A stretch of 64,000 nt of DNA, from the NCBI RefSeq assembly GCF_900445235.1, contig NZ_UFSM01000003.1:62001-126000 (forward strand). Direction: 5' to 3'. The translations under genes and the position numbers were made by a program. Every line of letters starts with the position of its first letter. Positions within the stretch are counted from its first letter, which is position 1. This document shows positions 8,201 to 15,511 of this stretch, piece after piece. The notes under the pieces are model-generated. The model did not search any database, was not told where the DNA came from, and saw only the letters and a program-made list of their open reading frames with translations. The DNA comes from Aminobacter aminovorans (lineage in GTDB: Bacteria; Pseudomonadota; Alphaproteobacteria; Rhizobiales; Rhizobiaceae).

Positions 8201-8718
8201 TGTTCGCTCTGGTGCGGTAAGGTGGACGACACCGCACCATGGTCGTCGCCGACGAGCAACAGTACGCCGCCATGCTTGCTGGTGCCGACGGCGTTGGCGT
8301 GGCGGATGACATCCATGGTGCGATCGACACCCGGGCCCTTGCCGTACCACATCGAAAAGACGCCATCATAGCGTGCACCGGGAAACATGCCGGTTTGCTG
8401 CGTGCCCCACACGGCGGTCGCCGCCATGTCCTCGTTGAGGCCGGGCTGGAAGACGATATGGCTTTCCTTGAGATATTTCCGGGCGCTGCCCATCTCGCGA
8501 TCGAAGCCGGCCAGTGGCGAACCGCGATAGCCCGAGACGTAACCTGCAGTGTTGAGGCCCGCGGCAAGGTCGCGCTGGCGCTGGACCATCGGCAGGCGCA
8601 CCAGTGCCTGCGTGCCCGAAACCAGGATGCGGCCGCGTTCGAGCGTATAGCGTTCGTCTAGCGCCGAGGGCATGTCGACCGGGCGGGCGCCATTTTCAGG
8701 AGAAGTCACAGCTGTCAT
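5233..8718 (-). CDS. Fused indolepyruvate ferredoxin oxidoreductase family protein
   Basis: 1161 residues from the ATG at 8718, nine bases after the preceding gene; the frame stays open to 8919 but that extension looks non-coding. These enzymes oxidatively decarboxylate aryl or branched 2-oxoacids to acyl-CoA using thiamine diphosphate and iron-sulfur clusters. Seen in order: an N-terminal pyruvate-oxidoreductase-like domain (GYRGSPLAGFD), a TPP-binding region (YFCSGCPHSTST, GDGTYFHSG), a cysteine-rich ferredoxin-like segment (CEGCGDCSAVSNC), and a gamma-type domain (GIGGTGVITVSAILSQAA). The fused form of about 1160 residues is typical of aerobic proteobacteria. It is second in an operon with an FAD 2-hydroxyacid dehydrogenase, so a hydroxyacid-to-oxoacid-to-acyl-CoA sequence is likely. 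The true substrate is not visible. Confidence 0.88.
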   Translation of the reverse strand: MTAVTSPENGARPVDMPSALDERYTLERGRILVSGTQALVRLPMVQRQRDLAAGLNTAGYVSGYRGSPLAGFDREMGSARKYLKESHIVFQPGLNEDMAATAVWGTQQTGMFPGARYDGVFSMWYGKGPGVDRTMDVIRHANAVGTSKHGGVLLLVGDDHGAVSSTLPHQSEHNLISAMVPLVSPAGISEYIDYGLLGWAMSRYSGAWVGFKCQTEIVECSATVDLDPSRLEIVTPELPLPADGLSMRWPDGQQAMERRLETKLAAVLAFARANRLDRQVWPSPAARLGIVSTGKSWLDLKGALALLGIDEGRAAELGIRLYKVGMVWPLEPEGLREFADGLEQILVVEEKRPVIEEQIKSLLFNQPADRRPQVFGKTGPDGSPLLPSIGEIGALSVARSVLQWLGTDDAGLAARTVQLSTVGAPSPAEPALLNREPYFCSGCPHSTSTVLPKGSRASTGIGCHMMVIGMERDTSTFTQMGGEGGSWIGLSPFTDEKHIFVNMGDGTYFHSGLLAIRAGIAAKVNATYKILYNDAVAMTGGQRHDGELSVPSIVDQVLAEGARQVVVVSERPQLLAGLLPRSVNVRHRDELDEVQRELREVEGVTVLVYDQVCAAEKRRRRKRGTYPVSPKRAFINELVCEGCGDCSAVSNCISIEPRETEFGRKRAINQSSCNTDLSCTKGFCPSFVTVEGGRLRKPHAKAAGDVDASLAEPSLPMLGNEPYSVLLTGIGGTGVITVSAILSQAAHLDGLSLVTLDQTGLAQKNGAVVSHIRLARHSETLNAARIGPGEADLVLGFDLVVAASPNAIATFGKGRTSAVVDDHFAPTASFVKDTTIDFREGATLRRLRNAGGEGALATLPAIKLATALFGDAIAANMFLLGHAWQKGLVPIGRKAIERAIDLNGAGVAMNRAAFAWGRRSADDMDFVNRQAGGVAASAPEARSLDEIVGQRVAFLTGYQDARYAERYRALVDKARQAEARVNPGQTAFATVVARAAFKLMSYKDEYEVARLHRDPAFRQKLAEQFEGDFTLQYNLAPPMLTRTDPRTGHPAKVAIGSRWIEPVFAVLARLKGLRGTRFDPFGRTAERKMERKLVADYFALIEELVVRLSVLNLSAATELAALAETVRGYGHVKLAAVERYEKRKSELLAAFAQVAPVGQAA
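7457..7472. promoter_or_regulatory. Partial parS-like match inside the oxidoreductase gene
   Basis: GTTGACAGCTGTACGG matches the first 12 bases of the two perfect parS sites exactly, then diverges, losing the AAC arm. It lies 2.6 kb from the nearest perfect site. It could be a decayed or weak RepB site, or chance within a coding region. Confidence 0.25.
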
Positions 8719-8726
8719 TGCGGCAC

Positions 8727-10130
8727 TCAGACTTTGGACAGGGCAGGGGGCATGTCGAAGATACGACCCGGATTGAGAATGTTGTTGGGGTCGAGCGCGG
8801 CCTTCAGCCGCCGCATCGCCGAAATTTCGCCCGGACTGCGCGTCAGATGCAGATAGGCCTTCTTGTCGAGGCCGATGCCATGCTCGGCCGAGATCGAGCC
8901 ACCGCTTTTCGCAACGCAATCGAACACCGCACTGGCGACATCGTCGGGCCTGTCAGTTCGGACGACGTAATGCAGGTTGCCGTCGCCGAGATGGCCGAAG
9001 ACATAGTCCTGTGCGCCCGGGTCGACCTGGCCTTGGGCCGCTCTCGCCATGTCGAGGAAGGCGCCCATCTCAGGCAGCGGCAGGCTGACATCAAGGCTGA
9101 GCATTGCCTCTTCGGCAAACAGAAAGCGGTTGACGTCGTCCCGCAGGGTCCACAGCGCACGGAACTCTCGTTCGGACTGCGAGACCACGACGTCCTCGAC
9201 CAGCCCGTGCTCGATTGCCTGCGACAGCGTTTCGACTAAGGCCTCCTCGTCGGCTTGCGGCGTCATGCCCTGGATGTCGGCCAGCACATAGACCGGCGAC
9301 GACAGGGCGACAGGCGCCGTCAAGCCGAGGGCGGCAACCATGTCGCCCATCAGCGGCGCCAGGATGACCTCGAAGCCGGACAGCAGGTTGCCGAGGCGGG
9401 CGCGCAGGAATTTGAGCAGGCCGAAGGCCGCTTCGAGTGATGGCAATGAACAGAAGGCCGCGGATTGCGTCACGGGCCTGGGGTGAAGCCTGAGGCAGGC
9501 ACGCGTGACGACGCCGAGCGTGCCTTCGCAGCCGATGAAAAGCTGGCTGAGGTCATAGCCGGAATTGTCCTTGGCGAGCCCTTTCAGCGAGGACAGCACG
9601 CTGCCGTCGGCGAGCACGGCCTCAAGCCCCAGCACCTGGGCGCGGAAACTGCCATAGCGCAAAACGCGGATGCCGCCGGCATTGGTGGCGACGTTGCCGC
9701 CAATGGTGGCGGTGCCGCGCGCACCGATGTCGACGCCGAAAACGAGATCCGCTGCATCCGCTTTTTCCTGCACGAGTTGCAACGGCACGCCGGCATCGGC
9801 GACAATGGTTGCCGCCGTCGGCTCGACCTCCTGCAAGGCGGTCATGCGCTCGAGCGACAGCACCGCCTCGCCCGCCAGCACCCTCGCCCCGCCCGAGAGT
9901 CCCGTGCGGCCGCCTTGGACGACCAGCGGCTGACACGCGTCGTTGCAGGCCTTCAGGATCTCGGCAACCTCGTCGGTGCTGCGCGGGCGCAGCACCAGTT
10001 CCGGCCGGGCGCCCGGCTCGCCGGCAAGATCGTCGCTGTAGCGTGGATCGATGGCGTCGCCAGCCAGGATCGCAGCCTTGTCGAGCCGGGCCTGGAGGAT
10101 GGACAGAACCTGATTGCTCTTGGGTGTCAT
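8727..10130 (-). CDS. FAD-linked D-2-hydroxyacid dehydrogenase (D-lactate/2-hydroxyglutarate type)
   Basis: 467 residues. Members of this vanillyl-alcohol-oxidase superfamily oxidise D-2-hydroxyacids to 2-oxoacids. The N-terminal PCMH FAD domain (about residues 40-215) shows VVQGGRTGLSGGA, GTATIGGNVATNAGGIRVLRYG and IGCEGTLGVVT. The C-terminal FAD-oxidase domain ends with the metal and substrate motifs FGHLGDGNLHY, SISAEHGIG and ALDPNNILNPGR. It is transcribed first in an operon with the indolepyruvate-type oxidoreductase (8-base gap), which would consume its 2-oxoacid product. It diverges from a FadR-type regulator across an AT-rich operator-like region. The substrate could be an aryl-lactate, lactate or 2-hydroxyglutarate. 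Confidence 0.85.
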   Translation of the reverse strand: MTPKSNQVLSILQARLDKAAILAGDAIDPRYSDDLAGEPGARPELVLRPRSTDEVAEILKACNDACQPLVVQGGRTGLSGGARVLAGEAVLSLERMTALQEVEPTAATIVADAGVPLQLVQEKADAADLVFGVDIGARGTATIGGNVATNAGGIRVLRYGSFRAQVLGLEAVLADGSVLSSLKGLAKDNSGYDLSQLFIGCEGTLGVVTRACLRLHPRPVTQSAAFCSLPSLEAAFGLLKFLRARLGNLLSGFEVILAPLMGDMVAALGLTAPVALSSPVYVLADIQGMTPQADEEALVETLSQAIEHGLVEDVVVSQSEREFRALWTLRDDVNRFLFAEEAMLSLDVSLPLPEMGAFLDMARAAQGQVDPGAQDYVFGHLGDGNLHYVVRTDRPDDVASAVFDCVAKSGGSISAEHGIGLDKKAYLHLTRSPGEISAMRRLKAALDPNNILNPGRIFDMPPALSKV

Positions 10131-10194
10131 GGCGCCTGGATGGCCCGGAGGAAGCCATGTCCGGGCGCTGTCTCGGTCAAGCTTATTTCGCTTG

Positions 10195-10217
10195 CAATAT
10201 TTGTCAAACCTATATTG
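10195..10217. promoter_or_regulatory. Operator-like inverted repeat between the dehydrogenase and the FadR-type regulator
   Basis: CAATAT (10195-10200) and ATATTG (10212-10217) form a perfect 6-bp inverted repeat with an 11-bp spacer in the divergent intergenic region. Related CAATAT-containing sequences recur upstream of the second FadR-type gene and the amino-acid transporter. A FadR/GntR protein is the likely ligand; this is inference. Confidence 0.5.
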
Positions 10218-10270
10218 TTTACCCTTATCGAAACGGAGGCGGCCGCCAAGGCAGCACCGACGGAGGGCGA

Positions 10271-11020
10271 ATGCCGATCGAATATCAGGACGTGGTGCGC
10301 ACAGGCGTTGCCCGGCAGGTCGCAGACAAGATTCGAGCGGCCATTCTCGACGGCCGTCTGCAGATCGACGAGCGCCTGCCGACCGAAGAAGACCTCGCCA
10401 AGAGCTTCGGCATATCGCGCCCGACAGTGCGGGAGGCGCTGAAGCGGCTGGCAGCGCAGAACCTCATCCGTTCGCAGCGTGGGCCGACCGGCGGCACCTT
10501 CGTCAGCCGCCCCGATCCGGAGGGCCTGTCATCGGCAATCACAGGAGCCGCAACGTTGCTTGTCGGCGTCGGCGCCTTCGACATCGACGAGATCATCGGC
10601 GCGCGGCTGGAAACGGAAGCAATCTGCTGCCGGCTTGCCTGTGAGCGCCGCAGCGACGCCGCCCTTGCCGCTATGCGCACCGAGATCGCGCTGCAGCGTT
10701 CCAAGCTGCTCAGCGACGAGGACTTTTGCGCTTCCGACGTGCGCTTCCACCGCGCCGTGGTGCAGGCGGCTGGCAACGGCCCGCTCAGCCTGATGATGTA
10801 CACAGTGGTCGAGGCGTTCATGCCGATCACCAACATGATCGTCTCGCATGTGCGCGAACGCAGCACGGTCGCCGATTTCCATGAAAAGCTTGCCGGCGCC
10901 ATCGAGGCGCGTAGCGCAAGTGATGCCACCGCCGTGCTGTCGGAACTGCTGGCCTATGTTCGTGACAGCTATGCGCTCAGCCTAACGCGGCGCGCCGAAC
11001 GCGAAGCCAAACGCGGCTGA
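10271..11020 (+). CDS. GntR-family transcriptional regulator, FadR subfamily
   Basis: 249 residues from the ATG at 10271, which follows CGGAGGG; the frame is open far upstream but that part is antisense to the dehydrogenase. The N-terminal winged helix (about residues 10-75) has LPTEEDLAKSFGISRPTVRE and a basic wing SQRGPTGGTFV. An all-helical FCD ligand domain follows (about 95-225), with the typical metal-ligand-like D and H residues in FCASDVRFHRAV. Such regulators respond to organic acids or acyl-CoAs. It is closely similar to the second FadR-type protein at 14582-15340, and likely controls the flanking divergent operons. Confidence 0.88.
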   Translation: MPIEYQDVVRTGVARQVADKIRAAILDGRLQIDERLPTEEDLAKSFGISRPTVREALKRLAAQNLIRSQRGPTGGTFVSRPDPEGLSSAITGAATLLVGVGAFDIDEIIGARLETEAICCRLACERRSDAALAAMRTEIALQRSKLLSDEDFCASDVRFHRAVVQAAGNGPLSLMMYTVVEAFMPITNMIVSHVRERSTVADFHEKLAGAIEARSASDATAVLSELLAYVRDSYALSLTRRAEREAKRG

Positions 11021-11055
11021 GCCGGAGATTACCCCATGACTTCCTGGAGACTTTC

Positions 11056-12048
11056 ATGAGCGAGATTTTTACGGCGTTGATGCTGGAAGATGTCGACGGC
11101 AAGCCGCGTGCCGGCTTCCGCGAGATCACCAAAGCCGACCTGCCCGACAACGACGTGCTGGTCGAGGTAGCCTATTCGAGCCTAAACTACAAGGACGGCC
11201 TCGCCATTTCGGGCAAGGGTCGCATTGCGCGCCGCCTGCCGATGGTCGCGGGCATAGACATCGCCGGCACCGTCGTCGAGTCACGCTCGCCGGCATGGAA
11301 GGCGGGCGACAAGGTCGTGGCCAATGGCTGGGGCATGTCGGAGACGGAATGGGGCGCCTACACGCGCTTCCAACGGCTGAAACCGGAATGGCTGATCCGC
11401 CTGCCTGATGCCTTCACCATGGAACAGGCGATGGCGATCGGCACGGCCGGCTACACCGCCGCCCTCTGCGTCGACGCGCTCGAGGACTGGGGCAAGATCC
11501 AGCCCGGCAAGGGTGAGGTGCTCGTGACGGGTGCCGCCGGCGGCGTCGGCTCGACTGCTGTCAGCTTGCTGTCCTCGAAGGGTTATGCCGTCGTTGCCTC
11601 TACCGGCCGCGCCGAAACACATGATTATCTCCGCTCGCTCGGCGCGACGTCCTTCCTCGACCGCGCCGAGTTGGCCAGCGAGGTCAGGCCGCTGCAGAAA
11701 GAGCGCTGGACAGGTGCTGTCGATTCCGTCGGTTCGACGACGCTTGCCAATGCGCTGGCGCAGACCGTCTATGGCTGTGCTGTCGCTGCCTGTGGCCTGG
11801 CCGGCGGTCACGATCTGCCCGCTACGGTCATGCCGCATATCTTGCGCAGCGTGACGCTGATCGGCGTCGATTCCGTTTTCGCGCCACAGGCCAAGCGCGA
11901 ACGGGCCTGGCGCACGCTCGCCGACAATCTCGACCGCACCAAGCTTGCGGCAATGACCGAGACCCACAAGATGAGCGAACTGCCTGACCTCGCCAAGCGC
12001 ATCGTCGCCGGCCAGATCCGCGGCCGCGTCGTCATCGAAATCGCGTAA
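11056..12048 (+). CDS. acuI: Acrylyl-CoA reductase (AcuI/YhdH-type medium-chain reductase)
   Basis: 330 residues, the expected length. AcuI/YhdH enzymes reduce acrylyl-CoA and related 2-enoyl-CoAs with NADPH and lack zinc. Visible are the family signature YSSLNYKDGLAISGKG near the N-terminus, PMVAGIDIAGTV, GTAGYTAALCVDAL, and the Rossmann motif VLVTGAAGGVGSTAV (about residues 155-170). It lies 35 bases downstream of the FadR-type regulator and 14 bases upstream of a crotonase, forming a three-gene operon. Together with the nearby acyl-CoA ligase this suggests activation and reduction of an unsaturated side chain. Exact substrate unknown. Confidence 0.85.
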   Translation: MSEIFTALMLEDVDGKPRAGFREITKADLPDNDVLVEVAYSSLNYKDGLAISGKGRIARRLPMVAGIDIAGTVVESRSPAWKAGDKVVANGWGMSETEWGAYTRFQRLKPEWLIRLPDAFTMEQAMAIGTAGYTAALCVDALEDWGKIQPGKGEVLVTGAAGGVGSTAVSLLSSKGYAVVASTGRAETHDYLRSLGATSFLDRAELASEVRPLQKERWTGAVDSVGSTTLANALAQTVYGCAVAACGLAGGHDLPATVMPHILRSVTLIGVDSVFAPQAKRERAWRTLADNLDRTKLAAMTETHKMSELPDLAKRIVAGQIRGRVVIEIA

Positions 12049-12062
12049 GGGGAGGGGAGATC

Positions 12063-12872
12063 ATGGGCAGCGACGTCGTATTGTGGGAGAAGGACGCCGA
12101 GGACGCGTTCGTCACTCTCACACTCAACCGCCCCGACAAGATGAACGCCATGAACCAGGAGCTCGGTGACGCGCTCGAGGCGGCGATTGTGCGGGCGGTC
12201 AAGGATCCCGAGATCCGCGCCGTCATCATCACCGGCGCCGGGCGCGCCTTCACCGCCGGTTTCGATCTCGGCGGCGAAGACTTCGAGATGGACGCCGAAG
12301 CCTGGCGCGAGGACATCGGCGCGAATATGCGCCGCATGAAGCTCATCCGCGAGGCGCCGATCCCGATCATCGCCGCCGTCAACGGCTATGCGCTGGCAGG
12401 TGGGCTGGAGCTGATGATGTGCTGCGACATGACGATCGCCGCCGAGGACGCAATGCTGGGCGAGCCGGAAGTGCGCCACGTCTCGGCACCGCCGACGCTG
12501 ATGCTGCCGTGGACGGTGCCGATGATCCATGCCCGCCACCTGATGTATACCGGCGACCTGATCGACGGCCGTGAGGCGGCGCGCATCCATCTCGTCAACA
12601 AGGCGGTGCCACGCGCCCAACTGAAGGCGGAAGCCGAGAAGCTGGCGCGTAAATGCGCCCGCATGCCGGGTGCCGCGATCAAATTCGCCAAGGCAGCGCT
12701 CAATCACCAGCAGCAGACAGCCGGTCTTGAGAGCTCCTGGACTTACAATCGCGAAACCACCGCGATCCTGCATGCCTCGGAAGAGGGCCGCCACTGGATG
12801 CGGCTGCTCAAGGACCATTCGCTGAAGGAATTTCTCGACATCCGCGAGAAGCCGTTCCGCGACTTGGATTAA
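12063..12872 (+). CDS. Enoyl-CoA hydratase/isomerase (crotonase) family protein
   Basis: 269 residues. Crotonase-fold enzymes act on acyl-CoA thioesters. The N-terminal LTLNRPDKMNAMN, oxyanion-hole regions GAGRAFTAGFDLGG and NGYALAGGLELMMCCD, and the first catalytic glutamate in LGEPEVRH are all present. By eye, the position of the second catalytic glutamate of classical hydratases appears to be a histidine (in MIHARHLMYTGDL), so the reaction may not be simple hydration. It is the last gene of the regulator-acuI-crotonase operon and converges on the acyl-CoA ligase with a 12-base gap. Confidence 0.82.
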   Translation: MGSDVVLWEKDAEDAFVTLTLNRPDKMNAMNQELGDALEAAIVRAVKDPEIRAVIITGAGRAFTAGFDLGGEDFEMDAEAWREDIGANMRRMKLIREAPIPIIAAVNGYALAGGLELMMCCDMTIAAEDAMLGEPEVRHVSAPPTLMLPWTVPMIHARHLMYTGDLIDGREAARIHLVNKAVPRAQLKAEAEKLARKCARMPGAAIKFAKAALNHQQQTAGLESSWTYNRETTAILHASEEGRHWMRLLKDHSLKEFLDIREKPFRDLD

Positions 12873-12884
12873 GCCTGTGAGGGG

Positions 12885-14582
12885 TCAGGCGCCTACCGGC
12901 GCCCGACCACCACCTGACTGCAGCGCTTCGAACAGTTCGGCGTGATTGCGCAGATAGCGCGACTGCACGATCTGGCCCTTGTCCGACAGTTCGCCCTTGG
13001 CACGTTCGGCTGGAGCAGTTGCCAGATCGAAGCGGGCTATCACCGTCGATCCAGAGGGATTGGCCGCATTCCAGCCGGCGATGAGTGCGCCGATTTCGTC
13101 CGGACGAGCCTTACCCGTCACTGATGGGAAGACCAACGCCACGAGACGATCGCGGTTCTCGCCCGAAATGACGATGTCGTCGGCCAGCGGCGCACATCGC
13201 GCCAGAAGGCCGGCACGCAGAGGCCCTGTGCGCACCTTGACCCCACTCGACAACTTGAAATCCTCGGCGAGACGGCCATCGAACCCGAAAACGGCAACAC
13301 CGTCTGAGCGCCGGCGCAGCACGGCTGCATCGCCGGTGCGGTAGAAGCCGTGCTCGTCCATCGGCAGTTCGACGCTGCGGCCGTCAATGAGATAGCAGGG
13401 TGCTATATTGGGCCCCGCGACCCGACATTCGCTGCGGCCGTCGACATCGACCAGCGCCACGGAATGGCCGGGCAGCGGATGACCGAGCTCGCCGGGACGC
13501 TCCAGCGGCGCCGGTGACAGCGTGATCGTCGAGGCAGCCTCCGTCGCGCCATAGCCGGAGAGGATCTGGAAATCGCCATGGCTGTCGCGAAATGCCGTGA
13601 GACGGCGCCAGAGTTCGGCATCGATACCCGCACCGGCAAAGAAGATGGCGCGCAGTTTTCGTGTCAGCGCACCAGCGGCTAGGTCATCTTTTTCCAGTCG
13701 GTCGAGCAGGAGCTTCAGCCCGAGCGGAACGGCGATGTGCATGGTGGGGCCGACATCGGCCATGAGCTTTACCGTTGCCTCGATCGTCGAGGGGCTTGGT
13801 GCAGCGTCGACATGCATCGCACCGCCGTTCCAGATCACCTTGAAGATGTTGTCGAGCCCACCGAAGACATGGTGCCACGGCAACCAGTCGACGAGTACCG
13901 GCGGCGTGTCGGCGACGAACGGCCACATCGCGGCGATGGCAGCCTGGTTGGACGAGATCATGCCACGCGTGACCGGCACGCCTTTCGGTGCTCCTGTGCT
14001 GCCGGAGGTGAAGAAGATTGCCGCCCAGTCGTTGGGCCTCACCGGCTCGTCTGCTCCGGGTACGGTCACCTCAGTGCTGTCGCGCGCGAGCTCGTCGAGT
14101 GAAATGGCCTTCATGCCCCGGATGGCAGGATGGCCGGATGGCGCCACGAGCAGCCTGGGTCCGGCGTTTTCGAGAAACGATCGTGTCGCCTCGCTTTCGA
14201 CGCCGTCGCGGAACGGAAATGGCGGCAGTGCAGCATGGACAAACCCACCGGAAAAGCAGGCAAGCTTGAGCACCAGCGCATCGATGCCGGCCGGAGCCAA
14301 TGTCGCCACGCAATCGCCCTTGCGCAGGCCGTAGCGGCCCGACAGCATCTGCCGCACGGCACGTGCGCGGGCAAGTGCCTCGCCATAGCTGATCGACCGC
14401 CTGGCGCCGTCCCGAGGCTCGGACAAAAGGGGCGTGTCCGGCTGAACTTCCGCCCATCTGGCAAGCCGCTCCAGAATATCAGGCAGATTGTCGGGTAGGG
14501 GGATCGAACTGCGATAGACGCGGCGCCCGTCGGAAAGCTGCTCTTCGACCAGCTTCTGCCCGGGCGCCAGGAGCCGGCCCAT
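12885..14582 (-). CDS. Feruloyl-CoA-synthase-like acyl-CoA ligase
   Basis: 565 residues, an ANL-superfamily ligase that should activate a carboxylic acid to its CoA thioester with ATP. The P-loop FTSGSTGAPKG lies at residues 191-201, WLPWHHVFGG and SGYGATEA follow, and the late motif LAEDFKLSSGVKVRTGPLR is characteristic of the feruloyl-CoA synthase branch. The start codon overlaps the stop of the upstream FadR-type gene by one base (TGATG), giving a regulator-ligase operon. A hydroxycinnamate or related aromatic acid is the favoured substrate, by family resemblance. Confidence 0.83.
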   Translation of the reverse strand: MGRLLAPGQKLVEEQLSDGRRVYRSSIPLPDNLPDILERLARWAEVQPDTPLLSEPRDGARRSISYGEALARARAVRQMLSGRYGLRKGDCVATLAPAGIDALVLKLACFSGGFVHAALPPFPFRDGVESEATRSFLENAGPRLLVAPSGHPAIRGMKAISLDELARDSTEVTVPGADEPVRPNDWAAIFFTSGSTGAPKGVPVTRGMISSNQAAIAAMWPFVADTPPVLVDWLPWHHVFGGLDNIFKVIWNGGAMHVDAAPSPSTIEATVKLMADVGPTMHIAVPLGLKLLLDRLEKDDLAAGALTRKLRAIFFAGAGIDAELWRRLTAFRDSHGDFQILSGYGATEAASTITLSPAPLERPGELGHPLPGHSVALVDVDGRSECRVAGPNIAPCYLIDGRSVELPMDEHGFYRTGDAAVLRRRSDGVAVFGFDGRLAEDFKLSSGVKVRTGPLRAGLLARCAPLADDIVISGENRDRLVALVFPSVTGKARPDEIGALIAGWNAANPSGSTVIARFDLATAPAERAKGELSDKGQIVQSRYLRNHAELFEALQSGGGRAPVGA

Positions 14583-15340
14583 CAGGCTTCCTGCCGCTGG
14601 GCGGCATCACCCTGGCGTGCCGACAGCGCCTTTTCGTAGACGCTTGATTGGTAGGCGATGAGTTCCTCGAAGGCCGCCGTGGCGGCCGAGCCATCACGGG
14701 CGCGCAGCGCCTCCAGTATGTCGGCGTGCAGCGACACGACGCGGCCACGCTCGCGGAAGCGGAAGGAGATCATGTTGGTCGCCGGGATCAGCGAATCGTT
14801 GACGACCAACATGATGAAGCGCAACTCGTTGTTGCCGGTAGCCTGGGCGATGGCGTGGTGGAAGGCGACGTCGAGCCGACAAAACTCCTCATCGGAAATG
14901 TCGTCGCGCTCGAAGGCCTCAAGCGTCGCCTCGATCGTTTCGAGATCTTCTGTTGTGGCGCGTTCGGCCGCGAGCTGGACACAGGTACGGCCGAGCAATA
15001 GACGCGCCTCGACGATCTCGCTGAGCCCGAAGACGCCGAGCCCGACGAACCAGGTCGTCATCTCCTGCAGCATCTGGCTCGCCGCGGTGAGCGACGGCGC
15101 ATTGACGAAGACGCCGCCATTGGGGCCGCGCTTCGAACGCACCAGCTTCTTCGCCGCGAGTATCTTGAGCGCCTCGCGCACCGTTGGTTGCGAGACGCCG
15201 AAGCGTTGCGCGATCTCGGCTTCGGAAGGCAGCCGCGCCTCGACGCTGAGGGTACCCTGCACGATCTCCTGCTGCAGTGATGTCGCGATCTGATGTGCCA
15301 GGCTCTTGGTCGCCTGGACTGCCTGCTTGGCGTCCTCCAT
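14582..15340 (-). CDS. GntR-family transcriptional regulator, FadR subfamily (paralogue)
   Basis: 252 residues. The winged helix (about residues 10-80) includes LPSEAEIAQRFGVSQPTVRE and SKRGPNGGVFV, nearly colinear with the regulator at 10271-11020. The FCD domain follows, with FCRLDVAFHHAIAQATGNNE. The two proteins are clearly paralogues and may bind related operators. The gene precedes the feruloyl-CoA-synthase-like ligase in an operon and diverges from a polyamine-type ABC transporter operon, either of which it may control. Confidence 0.88.
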   Translation of the reverse strand: MEDAKQAVQATKSLAHQIATSLQQEIVQGTLSVEARLPSEAEIAQRFGVSQPTVREALKILAAKKLVRSKRGPNGGVFVNAPSLTAASQMLQEMTTWFVGLGVFGLSEIVEARLLLGRTCVQLAAERATTEDLETIEATLEAFERDDISDEEFCRLDVAFHHAIAQATGNNELRFIMLVVNDSLIPATNMISFRFRERGRVVSLHADILEALRARDGSAATAAFEELIAYQSSVYEKALSARQGDAAQRQEA

Positions 15341-15379
15341 GCCCTTATGCTCTCCCTCGTTGGCCGCTTCTTATTATTT

Positions 15380-15401
15380 CAATATTACAATATCTAAATT
15401 G
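15380..15401. promoter_or_regulatory. AT-rich operator-like element in the divergent regulator/transporter region
   Basis: CAATAT at 15380-15385, a second CAATAT at 15388-15393, and AAATTG at 15396-15401 sit in an AT-rich block between the divergent FadR-type gene and the solute-binding-protein gene. CAATAT N10 AAATTG resembles the CAATAT N11 ATATTG element near the first FadR-type gene. A TTGAC follows at about 15401. Confidence 0.45.
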
Positions 15402-15511
15402 TTGACCGCCTGATCCAAAAATGCAAGCCTTCGATCCAACAGGGCTGCGCTTTCGACCCGCGACGCAAGCCACCATAAGAACTTCAGTGGGAACATGGGA
15501 GATAATTTCCG

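Noticed and set aside
8706..8720. Third palindrome-like CACAGCTGTCATT near the oxidoreductase start
   Set aside because: It keeps only the ACAGCTGT core of the parS sites and lacks both GTT and AAC arms; treated as chance.
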